64,000 nt of DNA from Halorubrum sp. JWXQ-INN 858 (GCF_009806985.1 NZ_WUAX01000006.1:184184-248183), one strand, 5' to 3'. Positions 16,587 to 24,702 are shown, numbered from the stretch's first letter. Notes: generated from the letters alone by a model not told the origin. Numbers and translations are program-made.

Positions 16587-17502
16587 CGGACTGTACGGGA
16601 GCGAGGAGTTTACTTCGCTTCTTACGGAGGAGAACATCTTTGACGGGGTGTTCGAGTGCTTTCGACGGATTTGGGGTAACGAGAACGCTCTTGGAAACCG
16701 TCAACTCGCCAAGTCGGAATATCAGACCCGCCTCCTTGAACGAGAGTTAGCAAGCCTGTATTCGCCTCTATACGATGAACTAATGGAACAGATGGGTGAA
16801 CACCCACTTCCCAACATAGAATCTGGTTGTGGGGTGATTATGGACGCTCTCAGCCTTCGTGAGGGTTTCCGTCTGGAGAACGACCTCAGAGCCGAACAAG
16901 GTTGGGAGGTCTCACTGTCTTGGGCACCAATCGAGCGACTCCCGAGTGAAACGCAATTCATTTGTCGGGAATGGTTCGACGCTCAGAGTCCCTCCGTCGT
17001 CTCTCGGGAGGATTACCGATTCATCGGAGACATGACTGTCCCACAACTCCCCAGCACGAACCCAGAATTCGTCTGGACACGACATCCCGACAGGCGGCTC
17101 GAATCAGCCCTCAAAGGCAACTATTCGACTGAAGAAATCGAGGAGATATACGAGGACGCAAAGCAGTTACTCGAAGACATCATCCACGAGAGTACCCACG
17201 ACGAATTCCTCGTAACGAGCGACCACGGGTATGTGAACCATCTCGGGAACTCCCCGTACTCAACGACAGACGAGCAGGAGGAAGCACTCGCCAGCAAGTT
17301 CAGTAGTCGGTTTTGTGAAGTCGGAAACGGACAATCATACCGAATTCTCGAACAGGCGAACATTATTAAACGGGTACGGCAGCACTATGTCGTACAAGGG
17401 CACCACAACTGGACTAAGCGAGGAGCCACGAAGAAAGTCTCTCACGGCGGACTGAGCCTCCCCGAGTGTATGACTCCAGTACTGCGGATTCAGACGGACT
17501 AA
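16579..17502 (+). CDS. Compact PglZ-like alkaline-phosphatase-superfamily protein
   Basis: A 307-residue protein starting at ATG 16579 inside the end of the ATPase gene. Three segments match PglZ (alkaline phosphatase superfamily): GCGVIMDALSLREGFRL with the candidate metal-binding Asp at residue 89, FLVTSDHGYVNH with Asp215 and His216, and SHGGLSLPECMTPVLRI at residue 288 to the end, the usual PglZ C-terminal signature. PglZ of BREX systems is commonly around 800 residues, so this is a reduced form with little beyond the catalytic core. The expected nucleophile Ser/Thr after the first Asp is present as Ser92 in DALSL, but its role is inferred. It sits between the DUF499 ATPase and the methyltransferase, the classical company of PglZ. 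Confidence 0.75.
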   Translation: MSNGLYGSEEFTSLLTEENIFDGVFECFRRIWGNENALGNRQLAKSEYQTRLLERELASLYSPLYDELMEQMGEHPLPNIESGCGVIMDALSLREGFRLENDLRAEQGWEVSLSWAPIERLPSETQFICREWFDAQSPSVVSREDYRFIGDMTVPQLPSTNPEFVWTRHPDRRLESALKGNYSTEEIEEIYEDAKQLLEDIIHESTHDEFLVTSDHGYVNHLGNSPYSTTDEQEEALASKFSSRFCEVGNGQSYRILEQANIIKRVRQHYVVQGHHNWTKRGATKKVSHGGLSLPECMTPVLRIQTD

Positions 17503-17509
17503 CAATACT

Positions 17510-20152
17510 ATGACACAAAACATGGAAACTTGGGACAAACTACCCCTGAACCTGATGGACGAACTGGCTGAGAAAGAAACCTACCGCCGAGATGTATATC
17601 GCCCCATCTATTCGCTTCACAAATGGTGGGCACGGCGGGCTGGCTCTACCTTCCGTTGTCTCGGTCTCGCTGCGATGACTGACGAGACCGTAACGAAGGA
17701 CGACATTCTCACAGAGCGAAACAGCGGCACACACGACGGGCTGTACATCAATCCAGATGATGAGCGGATTGATAGGGATGTAACCGTCCTCGACCCCTTC
17801 GCAGGCGGGGGGACAACCCTCGTTGAGATGAACCGTCTCGGAGCGGATGTTATCGGCTACGAACTGAACCCCGTTGCGTGGTGGACTGAGAAGAAGTCGA
17901 TGGACGATGTGAACCTCGATGTCCTCGAACGGGAATTCGACCGCATTCTCAAAGAGACTCGGGAAGAATTGGGAGAGTACTACACGACGATAGACCCAGA
18001 AACGGGACAGGAGTGTGAAGTCTTGTACTACTTCCAATCACAGCGAATACCGTGTCTGACCTGTGATGAGGAAGTTCAACTCTTCCCCCGATACCGACTG
18101 GCAAAGACAAAAAAGACCAGAGCAGGAGCGTTATACTGTCCGAACCAAGACTGTGATGACCGAATCATCGAATTAGAATCGAGGGACAAGGGTCTCAAAG
18201 AAGGGACAGAGGTGAGTATTTCTGATGGAAGCGTTGGAACTGTCTCAGAGGATGGAAACGAGGTGTGTCCAAACTGTGGACACGAATTTGACCCAAGTGA
18301 TGGTACTTACGGCTACGGTAAGTACACTTGCTCAAATGGACATAAACACGATGTAAAAGAAACACTCCAACGGCGAGATGAGAAGCCACACTTCGACAGA
18401 TTTGCTCTCCAGTATATAACTCCACGAGGAAATAAACGAATTAAGGAATTTGATGAGGATGATGCTCGGAGAGTAGAGAAAGCCAAAGTAGAATTAGAAA
18501 GTATTTATCAAGAGTTACCCATTCCATCGCAAAGCATTCCCGTCGGTGATGAGACAGACAGAATTGTAAACAACTACAACTATAAACAATTTAACGACCT
18601 ATTCACCGCCCGTCATTTACTCACATTTGGGCTATTATTCAAGAAGGCACGAGAAGTCAAACAAAAACAATTCGATGACGCTGATTCACAAAATATATCG
18701 GAATTTCTTGTCACCACAGTCTCTTCTTCTTTGGAATATAATTCAAAACTTTGTCGTTGGCATGCTGGTAACTCAAAAGGAATTAGTATTTTTGAAAGAC
18801 ATTCATATAGTCCGAAGGTACAACCTGTTGAATCAAATGTGATTAGCAACGAAGGGACCATCTCATCGTTAAATAACTTCTTTAGAAAGGTATATCATGC
18901 CAAACAGTACTGCCAAGAGCCGTTTGAGAAGGTAAAGAATCAAAAAACAGGGGATGTAGAGCAATTCTATATTCCATCGGAATCTATCCAAGAGTCACGA
19001 GTGAAACATCTGAATTGTAAGACATCTGAACGACTGGACCAAACAAGGGGTTCTGTTGATTATGTGATTACAGACCCACCATACTATGATAATGTTCAAT
19101 ATTCAGAACTCTCGGACTACTTCTATGTGTGGCTCCGAGAGTGTCTAAAAGATGATTACGAGGAATTTAAATCTGAACTCGTTCCGAAAGCAAGAGAAAT
19201 AGTTGCTAACAAGAGTGCTAACAAAGACGAGGAGTTCTTTGTTGAATCCCTATCGAATGTGTTCTCGGAGGCGAATAGGGTACTGAAGTCGGATGGTGAG
19301 ATGATATTCACCTACCACCACAACGAAAACGAAGCGTGGTCGGTGATTCTCCAAGCCTTGATTAAAAGTGGATTCACCGTCGCTGGAGCGTATCCTGTTC
19401 AGTCGGAGATGCCGAACAATCCACACATTTCCGACCTCGATAATGCGGAGTACGATATTCTCATCTTCGCCAACAAGGAGCGAACGGATGAGGAAATCAC
19501 CCTCACGGAACTTCGGCAAAACCTGTTCTTCGAACTTCAGGATATCATCTCAGAGGAACGGGAACGCCACGAAGACCTCGGACAAGCCGACCTCGGCGTC
19601 ATCCTCCGTGGTAAATGTATGTACTACTACTCCAGACACTACCCGAATGTGTTCTCCGATGGTGAAGAGGTAGATATCGACACCGCTCTGGATACGGTCG
19701 ATTCGGTCATTGAGCAGATTCTGGAAGGGTCGGTGAACCTCCCACAAGCCATCGACCCGCTCACGCAGTCGTATGCGGCACTCTATCAGCGAGGTGCCGA
19801 GGAATACGACGAACTCAACAAGCACCTGCTGGCGAAGAATCTGAATGTAAGCGACCTCGAAGACGAGAAGTTGGTCAAAGGTTCCCGAGACAAGAAGGTG
19901 CCCGTAACCGCCGACGAGCGTATCAACTACATCGAGGGCAAACTCAACAAGAACGGGAAGGGGTCGGACAGCCTGCTTGACATCGACAAAGTTCACTACC
20001 TCTACCACCTCTACAAATCCGACCAGAACACCGTTGAGTACCTGAAGGAGTGGAAGACCGACGACCTCGAAGCCCTTGCGGACTTCATGGCGGATGTTAC
20101 CGACGACGAACGATATGAGAGCGTTATGGAGATGGGTCTCCAACAGTTCTAA
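17510..20152 (+). CDS. DUF1156-type adenine/cytosine DNA methyltransferase
   Basis: An 880-residue N6/N4-type DNA methyltransferase starting at ATG 17510. The N-terminus has the DUF1156 signature RPIYSLHKWWARRAGSTFR. The SAM motif DPFAGGGTTLVEM lies near residues 95 to 107, followed by VIGYELNPVAWW. The middle carries Cys pairs (CLTCDEEV, CPNQDC, CPNCGHEFD) that look like zinc ribbons. The catalytic motif DPPYYDNVQYSEL is near residue 522. A helical C-terminal third follows. It resembles the DUF1156/COG1743 methylases paired with DUF499 ATPases, including the PglXI type of type 3 BREX. The DNA from about 18100 to 19300 is markedly more AT-rich than both flanks of the same gene. No separate restriction nuclease gene is adjacent. 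Confidence 0.88.
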   Translation: MTQNMETWDKLPLNLMDELAEKETYRRDVYRPIYSLHKWWARRAGSTFRCLGLAAMTDETVTKDDILTERNSGTHDGLYINPDDERIDRDVTVLDPFAGGGTTLVEMNRLGADVIGYELNPVAWWTEKKSMDDVNLDVLEREFDRILKETREELGEYYTTIDPETGQECEVLYYFQSQRIPCLTCDEEVQLFPRYRLAKTKKTRAGALYCPNQDCDDRIIELESRDKGLKEGTEVSISDGSVGTVSEDGNEVCPNCGHEFDPSDGTYGYGKYTCSNGHKHDVKETLQRRDEKPHFDRFALQYITPRGNKRIKEFDEDDARRVEKAKVELESIYQELPIPSQSIPVGDETDRIVNNYNYKQFNDLFTARHLLTFGLLFKKAREVKQKQFDDADSQNISEFLVTTVSSSLEYNSKLCRWHAGNSKGISIFERHSYSPKVQPVESNVISNEGTISSLNNFFRKVYHAKQYCQEPFEKVKNQKTGDVEQFYIPSESIQESRVKHLNCKTSERLDQTRGSVDYVITDPPYYDNVQYSELSDYFYVWLRECLKDDYEEFKSELVPKAREIVANKSANKDEEFFVESLSNVFSEANRVLKSDGEMIFTYHHNENEAWSVILQALIKSGFTVAGAYPVQSEMPNNPHISDLDNAEYDILIFANKERTDEEITLTELRQNLFFELQDIISEERERHEDLGQADLGVILRGKCMYYYSRHYPNVFSDGEEVDIDTALDTVDSVIEQILEGSVNLPQAIDPLTQSYAALYQRGAEEYDELNKHLLAKNLNVSDLEDEKLVKGSRDKKVPVTADERINYIEGKLNKNGKGSDSLLDIDKVHYLYHLYKSDQNTVEYLKEWKTDDLEALADFMADVTDDERYESVMEMGLQQF

Positions 20153-20154
20153 TT

Positions 20155-20544
20155 ATGACACTCCATCAAGGCTACAACATCGTAACCGAGCCTGTTGCCG
20201 ACACGGAGAGCGAGATGTCTTCGCTGGAGTTCTTCAGGCGGCTCGCCGCAGATGAGGAGGTCTCGACGCCCGTTACAGTAACTGGGCTTGAGGACTTGCT
20301 GTACAACGCCGACGAAACCGACCGCAGTAGTGTCCTTGCCGAACTCAGGCAAACCCTCCGAAGCACACGGTCTCTGGGGTCGATGGATGCGGTTCAGTTC
20401 GTCGTGGATGGTCAGTTAGTCGATGATGTGGAGTTCCGTGTGCGGATGGAGACGAGCGACGGCGGCGTCTATCTGGACATCGGACAGTTGTTCGTCGAGG
20501 AGCCGAAACCATTGACTGCGACTCACGCCGTAGCAAGGAAATAA
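20155..20544 (+). CDS. Unknown small protein, last gene of the defence operon
   Basis: A 129-residue protein whose ATG is 2 bases after the methyltransferase stop, so it is surely translated as part of the same operon. No known family is recognised. The N-terminal half is helical (MSSLEFFRRLAADEEVSTPV, DETDRSSVLAELRQTLR) and the C-terminal half is beta-rich (AVQFVVDGQLVDDVEFRV). It has no motif for nuclease, toxin or membrane insertion. Its stop is 1 base from the end of the convergent recombinase gene. It is a plausible accessory subunit of the BREX-like system. Confidence 0.65.
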   Translation: MTLHQGYNIVTEPVADTESEMSSLEFFRRLAADEEVSTPVTVTGLEDLLYNADETDRSSVLAELRQTLRSTRSLGSMDAVQFVVDGQLVDDVEFRVRMETSDGGVYLDIGQLFVEEPKPLTATHAVARK

Positions 20545-20545
20545 A

Positions 20546-21274
20546 TCACCCTGAGAGCGGTTCAACCGCTTTCTGTACCCGCTCATCATCACTCGTCTGT
20601 TCGAGATACCACTTTCGACGCTCAGGGTCCTGATGAATATTGGAGAGTGCTTGTCGAGAGATAGGTAGCGACTTCGCAACCGAATTGTAGGAATCCCCAG
20701 AGTCGATACGCTCTAATGCGTCCTGAATCTCAAAGAAGGAGACCTCACTGTCGTCTGGGTCAACAATCGGTCGAAGATAGCCCTCATCGTTTCGTTTGAA
20801 TCCCGCTGGAGGAGTCCCGAGCCATTTTCCTTCGTTTCGTGCCCGCTTGACCCCTGCCTTTGTACGCCGAACGAGCGTTCGGTGTTCCTGCTGGTACACC
20901 ATCCCGATGATGTCTGCGACGAAACGACCCTGCCCGTCTGGAGTAATTCGTTCAACGGCTCCGTCTGTAATCACGATGGTTGTGTCGGTCTCCTCGCAGA
21001 GATTGAAGAATCGCTGGAGTGTTTCACCCGACCGACTGATTCGGGAAATCTCCCAGCAGATGACTGTCTCGTATGCTCCCGCCTTAATATCATCCAGCAA
21101 CGCTTGGAACTGTTCTCGGGCGTCAGAGACTCCACTACCGATGTCCACATACATCTCCGCTTCAGCCAAATCTGCCCCTTCAGAGGACAGCCACCGCTCG
21201 ATGCTCTCTCGCTGATGGTCGTCTGCTTGTTTGTCTGTACTTGCTCGGATGTACACCGCATAGTTTGTTGACAT
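20546..21274 (-). CDS. Serine recombinase (resolvase/invertase family)
   Basis: A 242-residue protein starting at ATG 21274. The N-terminal catalytic domain shows YAVYIRASTDKQ with the nucleophile Ser at residue 13 next to the conserved Arg, and later CWEISRISRSGETLQRFF, the SRISR-type helix of the family. The linker helix VRRTKAGVKRARNEGKWLGT leads to a C-terminal HTH region (YNSVAKSLPISRQALSNI). A TATA-like atatttatatag lies on the minus strand around 21303 to 21314. The protein is short and has no large zinc domain, so it is a small resolvase type and not a large serine integrase. Confidence 0.9.
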   Translation of the reverse strand: MSTNYAVYIRASTDKQADDHQRESIERWLSSEGADLAEAEMYVDIGSGVSDAREQFQALLDDIKAGAYETVICWEISRISRSGETLQRFFNLCEETDTTIVITDGAVERITPDGQGRFVADIIGMVYQQEHRTLVRRTKAGVKRARNEGKWLGTPPAGFKRNDEGYLRPIVDPDDSEVSFFEIQDALERIDSGDSYNSVAKSLPISRQALSNIHQDPERRKWYLEQTSDDERVQKAVEPLSG

Positions 21275-21403
21275 TTCTATGGGCTGCTGCTTACAGATGG
21301 TACACTATATAAATATCGGCGGTTGGTTACAGGGTGTAACTCATCGGTCGATTAATTACAATTCCACGAGCCACGGATGGACATTACCCGCTCAGGAATA
21401 TGC

Positions 21404-22735
21404 TCATTTGCCTTCAACAAAATGGTATGTCGCCGCAGTCTGCTGATTAGAGTATGCGGCAATAGAGTTCGTGGATGGGTCAATAGAGATATGGTCAGCA
21501 GTTCGCTCGTCAGTCTCTGTGAACTCTGGACGACGCCAATTACTATCTCGTCCAACTCCGCTTTCTACTCGCTCTCCGATGTGGCTGGTTTCTGGGTCTA
21601 AATCAATCCCAACTCCACCAGACAGGTGATGATATGCCAGTGGAGGAGCGTCTCTCATTCGAAAGAGGAAGAGGCTTGTGTCGTATCCGAGATGATGAAG
21701 GATACCATTTACAGCGAATCCTTGTGCCTTACAATCCCCTTCTCCGTCTCTGAAGAATAATTCAGGGTATGGGACTCGAACCGATTCCGAAACCGTATCC
21801 CATGGTTGGGCATAACTTGTCGTATCGTTGATTAGATTATATGCCGTCCGAACAATAATGTCATCATCGTCGGTAAGATTATTCCGCTCAAATACCCCCT
21901 GAATCGCATCAGCGATATCAGCGAAGAATGGGCGCTCTAAGTATCTGACGCTACTTACTGACCCCTCGCTTCTCGTGTCAAGATAGTCCTGCCACGCTAT
22001 CGGGTCATTTTCATGAATTGCCTCTAAGGAATCCATATCCTCGATACTAAGCGAATGCTTCACCACAAACGGGATTCTGGGTACTTCTTCATAAATGTTT
22101 GAAGTAGTAGATATTGCTGAAGTTAAAACAATATGTTGTTCTCCATCTTCCACCCATGTATGATTATTACCCCCTGAGTCAATATTTCGAGATTCTTCTC
22201 CATTCTCTCGGTGCGTATAAGCGATAAATGGGCGTTCAACAACATCTTTGATAGTAACTCCTTGGCGACTTTCTAATTCTAACCCGAGTCGCACTCGAAA
22301 CGCCTGTTCGTTCACTCTTGGGATATCATCCCAATAATCCATTAGTTCGATTTGTACATCATCAGGACGACCACCTCCATCCACGATTTGAATTTTATCA
22401 AGTGTTCTAACATCATCTGGTTCTTCAGACTCAAATTCAGGAGATGTATATTTTTGCGGGAGGGCTTGAATAACCAATTCAACAGACTCTTCGAGTTCCC
22501 CCCTTACATCAAACTCTACCTCGACAACAGACCATGTTCCTTTTTCGGAACCTCTTGTTGTAGCGCTGCCTCGAACATCAGTGATTTCACCCGCTCGTTC
22601 ATCATCCCCTGATTCGGGGTCATCACTGTCATCAGGGCGAGAGTCATCATTTCCATCACCGATACAGCCAGCAATTCCCGCAATCCCTCCGAGAGCAATC
22701 GAAGAGACGAAATGACGACGGTTTGGCTGATTCAT
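21404..22735 (-). CDS. Tat-exported lipoprotein with transglutaminase-like domain
   Basis: A 443-residue protein. The N-terminus MNQPNRRHFVSSIALGGIAG ending in IAGC is a Tat signal with a lipobox, followed by an Asp-rich linker, so it is a surface lipoprotein. The middle (about 60 to 260) is a beta-rich domain. The C-terminal part has GEGDCKAQGFAVNGILHHLG near residue 335 with a candidate catalytic Cys, and AYHHLSGGVGIDLD near residue 365 with candidate His and Asp, the order Cys-His-Asp of transglutaminase-like or bacterial cysteine peptidase folds. Start ATG 22735 is clear. It is cargo of the element beside several other exported proteins; the substrate is unknown. Confidence 0.75.
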   Translation of the reverse strand: MNQPNRRHFVSSIALGGIAGIAGCIGDGNDDSRPDDSDDPESGDDERAGEITDVRGSATTRGSEKGTWSVVEVEFDVRGELEESVELVIQALPQKYTSPEFESEEPDDVRTLDKIQIVDGGGRPDDVQIELMDYWDDIPRVNEQAFRVRLGLELESRQGVTIKDVVERPFIAYTHRENGEESRNIDSGGNNHTWVEDGEQHIVLTSAISTTSNIYEEVPRIPFVVKHSLSIEDMDSLEAIHENDPIAWQDYLDTRSEGSVSSVRYLERPFFADIADAIQGVFERNNLTDDDDIIVRTAYNLINDTTSYAQPWDTVSESVRVPYPELFFRDGEGDCKAQGFAVNGILHHLGYDTSLFLFRMRDAPPLAYHHLSGGVGIDLDPETSHIGERVESGVGRDSNWRRPEFTETDERTADHISIDPSTNSIAAYSNQQTAATYHFVEGK

Positions 22736-22832
22736 ATCATATACCCGTCTGAGTTTCTCTTATTCTTTTCCACCGCTTCGACACAGAGCGAACGCCGAGT
22801 AACTTGGCGTCGAGCCTTTTGGAATACATCTT

Positions 22833-23126
22833 TCAGGACGAATGAGTGAGTTGAGCGATGATTTGGATGGCTTCTCGTGGAGAATCAACTCGGGTTCGCA
22901 AAAGGAACTCATCCAGTTCCCCGACCTCGTGGATAGTGTATATCGAGAGTACACGGGCGTCTGTGTAGTCTCGGTACTCATAGCAGGTTTTCCCCTCTCG
23001 AAGCCAGTAGTGTGTCCCGTAGTCCAACTCTTTCCGTTCCCAGTCGTCAAAATAGTTGTTTGAATCCGCTGAGATAACACCAAACCCTACACCCAACGCT
23101 GATGTCAACAGTTCTCTACGGTTCAT
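22833..23126 (-). CDS. Small Tat-type exported protein
   Basis: A 97-residue protein. MNRRELLTSALGVGFGVISA is a short Tat-type signal. The mature part is about 75 residues, acidic and Tyr-rich (EYRDYTDARVLSIYTIHEVG), with no known domain. It overlaps the end of the 23123 gene by 4 bases (ATGA), so the two are co-translated. Its content VLSIYTIHEVGELDEF has no match I recognise. Confidence 0.6.
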   Translation of the reverse strand: MNRRELLTSALGVGFGVISADSNNYFDDWERKELDYGTHYWLREGKTCYEYRDYTDARVLSIYTIHEVGELDEFLLRTRVDSPREAIQIIAQLTHSS

Positions 23127-23689
23127 TCAATCACCTCCACCATCTCCCCAGATATCTCTCTGTACACTTGCCGAATCGACCACAGTTCGGGAACCTTCCA
23201 CTCAACCAATCTTGAAGCGACATCCAACGGATGGACATCGAAAGAATCCTTGTCGTACTCTCTCTCCGTACTCGGTGTTGTGTATGTCACATGGTGGTAC
23301 TGATAGACCACATCCCAGCCGCTCCCTGAATATACAAGGTCTCCATCTTGGTTTTGATATTCGACAGCATCCACATACGAGTCCAGAAGTCGAGATGCCT
23401 GCCCCCACGATAGCACACTAAACCGAAGGGAATCAGCAATCACCGAGAGATACCGCTGGTCATCCTCGTTCAGAACCTTCAGCACACCTCCGTTCTCCCC
23501 TCGATACACAACTCGGTCTGAATCTACTCTCAGTCGGTCATACAGACCGATTTTTTGGGGGAATAACCGCTCTAATTCGTCTTCTTGTGTGTTGTTCGTA
23601 TCAATCATCGTCTCTCGCCCAAACGACGGTGTAACGACTAATCCTGCTCCGATACTCCCTGTCCATTCGAGAAGCGTGCGTCGGTTCAT
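23123..23689 (-). CDS. Tat-type exported protein of unknown function
   Basis: A 188-residue protein starting at ATG 23689 with MNRRTLLEWTGSIGAGLVVT, a twin-arginine-type signal. The mature part includes FPQKIGLYDRLRVDSDRVVY and a Tyr/His-rich strand region WDVVYQYHHVTYTTP; no family is recognised. Its start overlaps the preceding gene (23686 to 24039) by 4 bases and its end overlaps the next gene by 4, which shows a tightly packed operon of cell-envelope proteins. Confidence 0.6.
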   Translation of the reverse strand: MNRRTLLEWTGSIGAGLVVTPSFGRETMIDTNNTQEDELERLFPQKIGLYDRLRVDSDRVVYRGENGGVLKVLNEDDQRYLSVIADSLRFSVLSWGQASRLLDSYVDAVEYQNQDGDLVYSGSGWDVVYQYHHVTYTTPSTEREYDKDSFDVHPLDVASRLVEWKVPELWSIRQVYREISGEMVEVIE

Positions 23690-24039
23690 GCCAAGTCTAC
23701 CTCGTGTGTCTCAAGAACCTCTCCCTCCGATGCCCAGAGGACGAGTGTAACCGTGTCCTCATCAGGTGGATACCCAATCGACTGTCTGGGTAAGCGGGCA
23801 TCCATCTGGTTCAATTCATACGGCTCGCTTTGTCCATCGATGTAGATTCCATACGCATCGACCTCCGCACGAGTTTCAGAATCCGAGACGAAGCGAAGAT
23901 GGAGTACTTGATTGACTTCGCCTTGCGAAATTGATTCTACATACTCCGAGTCTGGAACAGTGTATAGGTCTATCACAAAGTACCCGAATCCCAGTACCAG
24001 AGAGACGACCAGCAGGATTTGGAACACTCGTAGAATCAC
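23686..24039 (-). CDS. Signal-anchored small envelope protein
   Basis: A 117-residue protein. An N-terminal membrane helix (ILRVFQILLVVSLVLGFGYF) is followed by an outward-facing beta-rich domain (VLHLRFVSDSETRAEVDAYG, DEDTVTLVLWASEGEVLET). No known family. It is part of the minus-strand run 22833 to 24538, overlapping the next gene by 4 bases. Confidence 0.6.
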   Translation of the reverse strand: MILRVFQILLVVSLVLGFGYFVIDLYTVPDSEYVESISQGEVNQVLHLRFVSDSETRAEVDAYGIYIDGQSEPYELNQMDARLPRQSIGYPPDEDTVTLVLWASEGEVLETHEVDLA

Positions 24040-24258
24040 CTAACCGAACACCCCCGCCGACCAGATAGGGAGTGTCATTAGCCCGAGAAAGATTCCAATC
24101 GCTACCGTGGACGCACCCGTTAACATCAGATAAAGCACGCACACGGCGAGGATGAAATACAGAGCCGACCAAACGAACCCGAGCATCGAGTAGAAAAAAT
24201 AGAACACGGCTAACCAGATAGCGACAAACGGGTACACGAGCAGTTCATAGCCGAGCAT
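24040..24258 (-). CDS. Small membrane protein, two to three helices
   Basis: A 72-residue, almost wholly hydrophobic protein. ATG 24258 (MLGYELLVYPFVAIW) is chosen because it starts the hydrophobic part and follows the upstream gene by 4 bases; a longer frame to 24327 would overlap that gene. The stop abuts the start of the gene at 24039. Confidence 0.55.
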   Translation of the reverse strand: MLGYELLVYPFVAIWLAVFYFFYSMLGFVWSALYFILAVCVLYLMLTGASTVAIGIFLGLMTLPIWSAGVFG

Positions 24259-24262
24259 TTTC

Positions 24263-24538
24263 TCACCTATTACCCCCGAAAATCTCTGCGAACAGGTCTC
24301 GTTCCTCGATTTTGACCATATCACCAACCATGTGATACTCCATTATCTCCTCCATCTCTGGGGCACATTCGGACATCATCTCGTCCACATCCATCTCGTG
24401 TGATTCTGCCTCAATTTCGAGGTCACATGCTTTGATTCTGAGGCGGTTTGGTCTCTGCCTCTTAATCGTCGTACCAGATGGCTTCTTACTGGAATCGCTA
24501 TCGCTGTCGCTCGTGGAGTTCGGGGTCTCATCAGTCAT
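24263..24538 (-). CDS. Small acidic cytoplasmic protein
   Basis: A 91-residue protein with a Ser/Asp-rich N-terminus (TSDSDSDSSKK), a basic patch (TIKRQRPNRLRIK) and an acidic, Met- and Glu-rich helical end (ECAPEMEEIMEYHMVGDMVK). It has no signal or membrane segment, unlike the rest of this gene run, of which it is the first gene. Not recognised. Confidence 0.55.
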   Translation of the reverse strand: MTDETPNSTSDSDSDSSKKPSGTTIKRQRPNRLRIKACDLEIEAESHEMDVDEMMSECAPEMEEIMEYHMVGDMVKIEERDLFAEIFGGNR

Positions 24539-24651
24539 ATTAACGCATCAGATAGTTAGTTCCGAAGGAATATGAAAGTGTAGCTAAGGCAACCATTGTT
24601 TTCATTCGCCAGGAATGTCTTTTATATGCCGCTAATGTCACTTAGTTAAGG

Positions 24652-24702
24652 TTAGTTATAACCTCTCCATCGAGAACTACATTCTTTGCATTTAAAAAAG
24701 CG
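24652..24702. other. Right attachment site inside tfs
   Basis: This 51-base segment matches 8843 to 8893 at about 36 positions and lies in the same reading frame of tfs. Differences are mostly at synonymous third positions, which shows selection to keep the protein. The left boundary is the tfs stop codon; similarity ends at the shared agcg (24699 to 24702), after which the GC-rich host sequence resumes. A palindrome ggtta-gtta-taacc lies at 24650 to 24663 beside it and could be an integrase arm site. Confidence 0.8.

Larger units (their letters stand above)
8843..24702. mobile_element. 15.9 kb integrative element inserted in the 3' end of tfs
   Basis: The ends are two related 51-base segments (8843 to 8893 and 24652 to 24702). 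Both encode the last residues of transcription factor S and match at about 36 of 51 positions by hand count. The base composition shifts from very GC-rich to AT-rich inside these limits. The element contains an integrase at its left end, a serine recombinase, a compact BREX-like defence operon, and a block of exported or membrane proteins. I see no capsid, terminase or conjugation gene, so it is best called an integrative element or a defence island carried by one. The exact crossover bases cannot be fixed from one sequence. Confidence 0.85.

Noticed and set aside
13794..20152. DISARM or type I restriction-modification system
   Set aside because: No DrmA/DrmB-like helicase or nuclease, no HsdR or HsdS-like gene; the ATPase and PglZ signatures point to the BREX/Pgl group.
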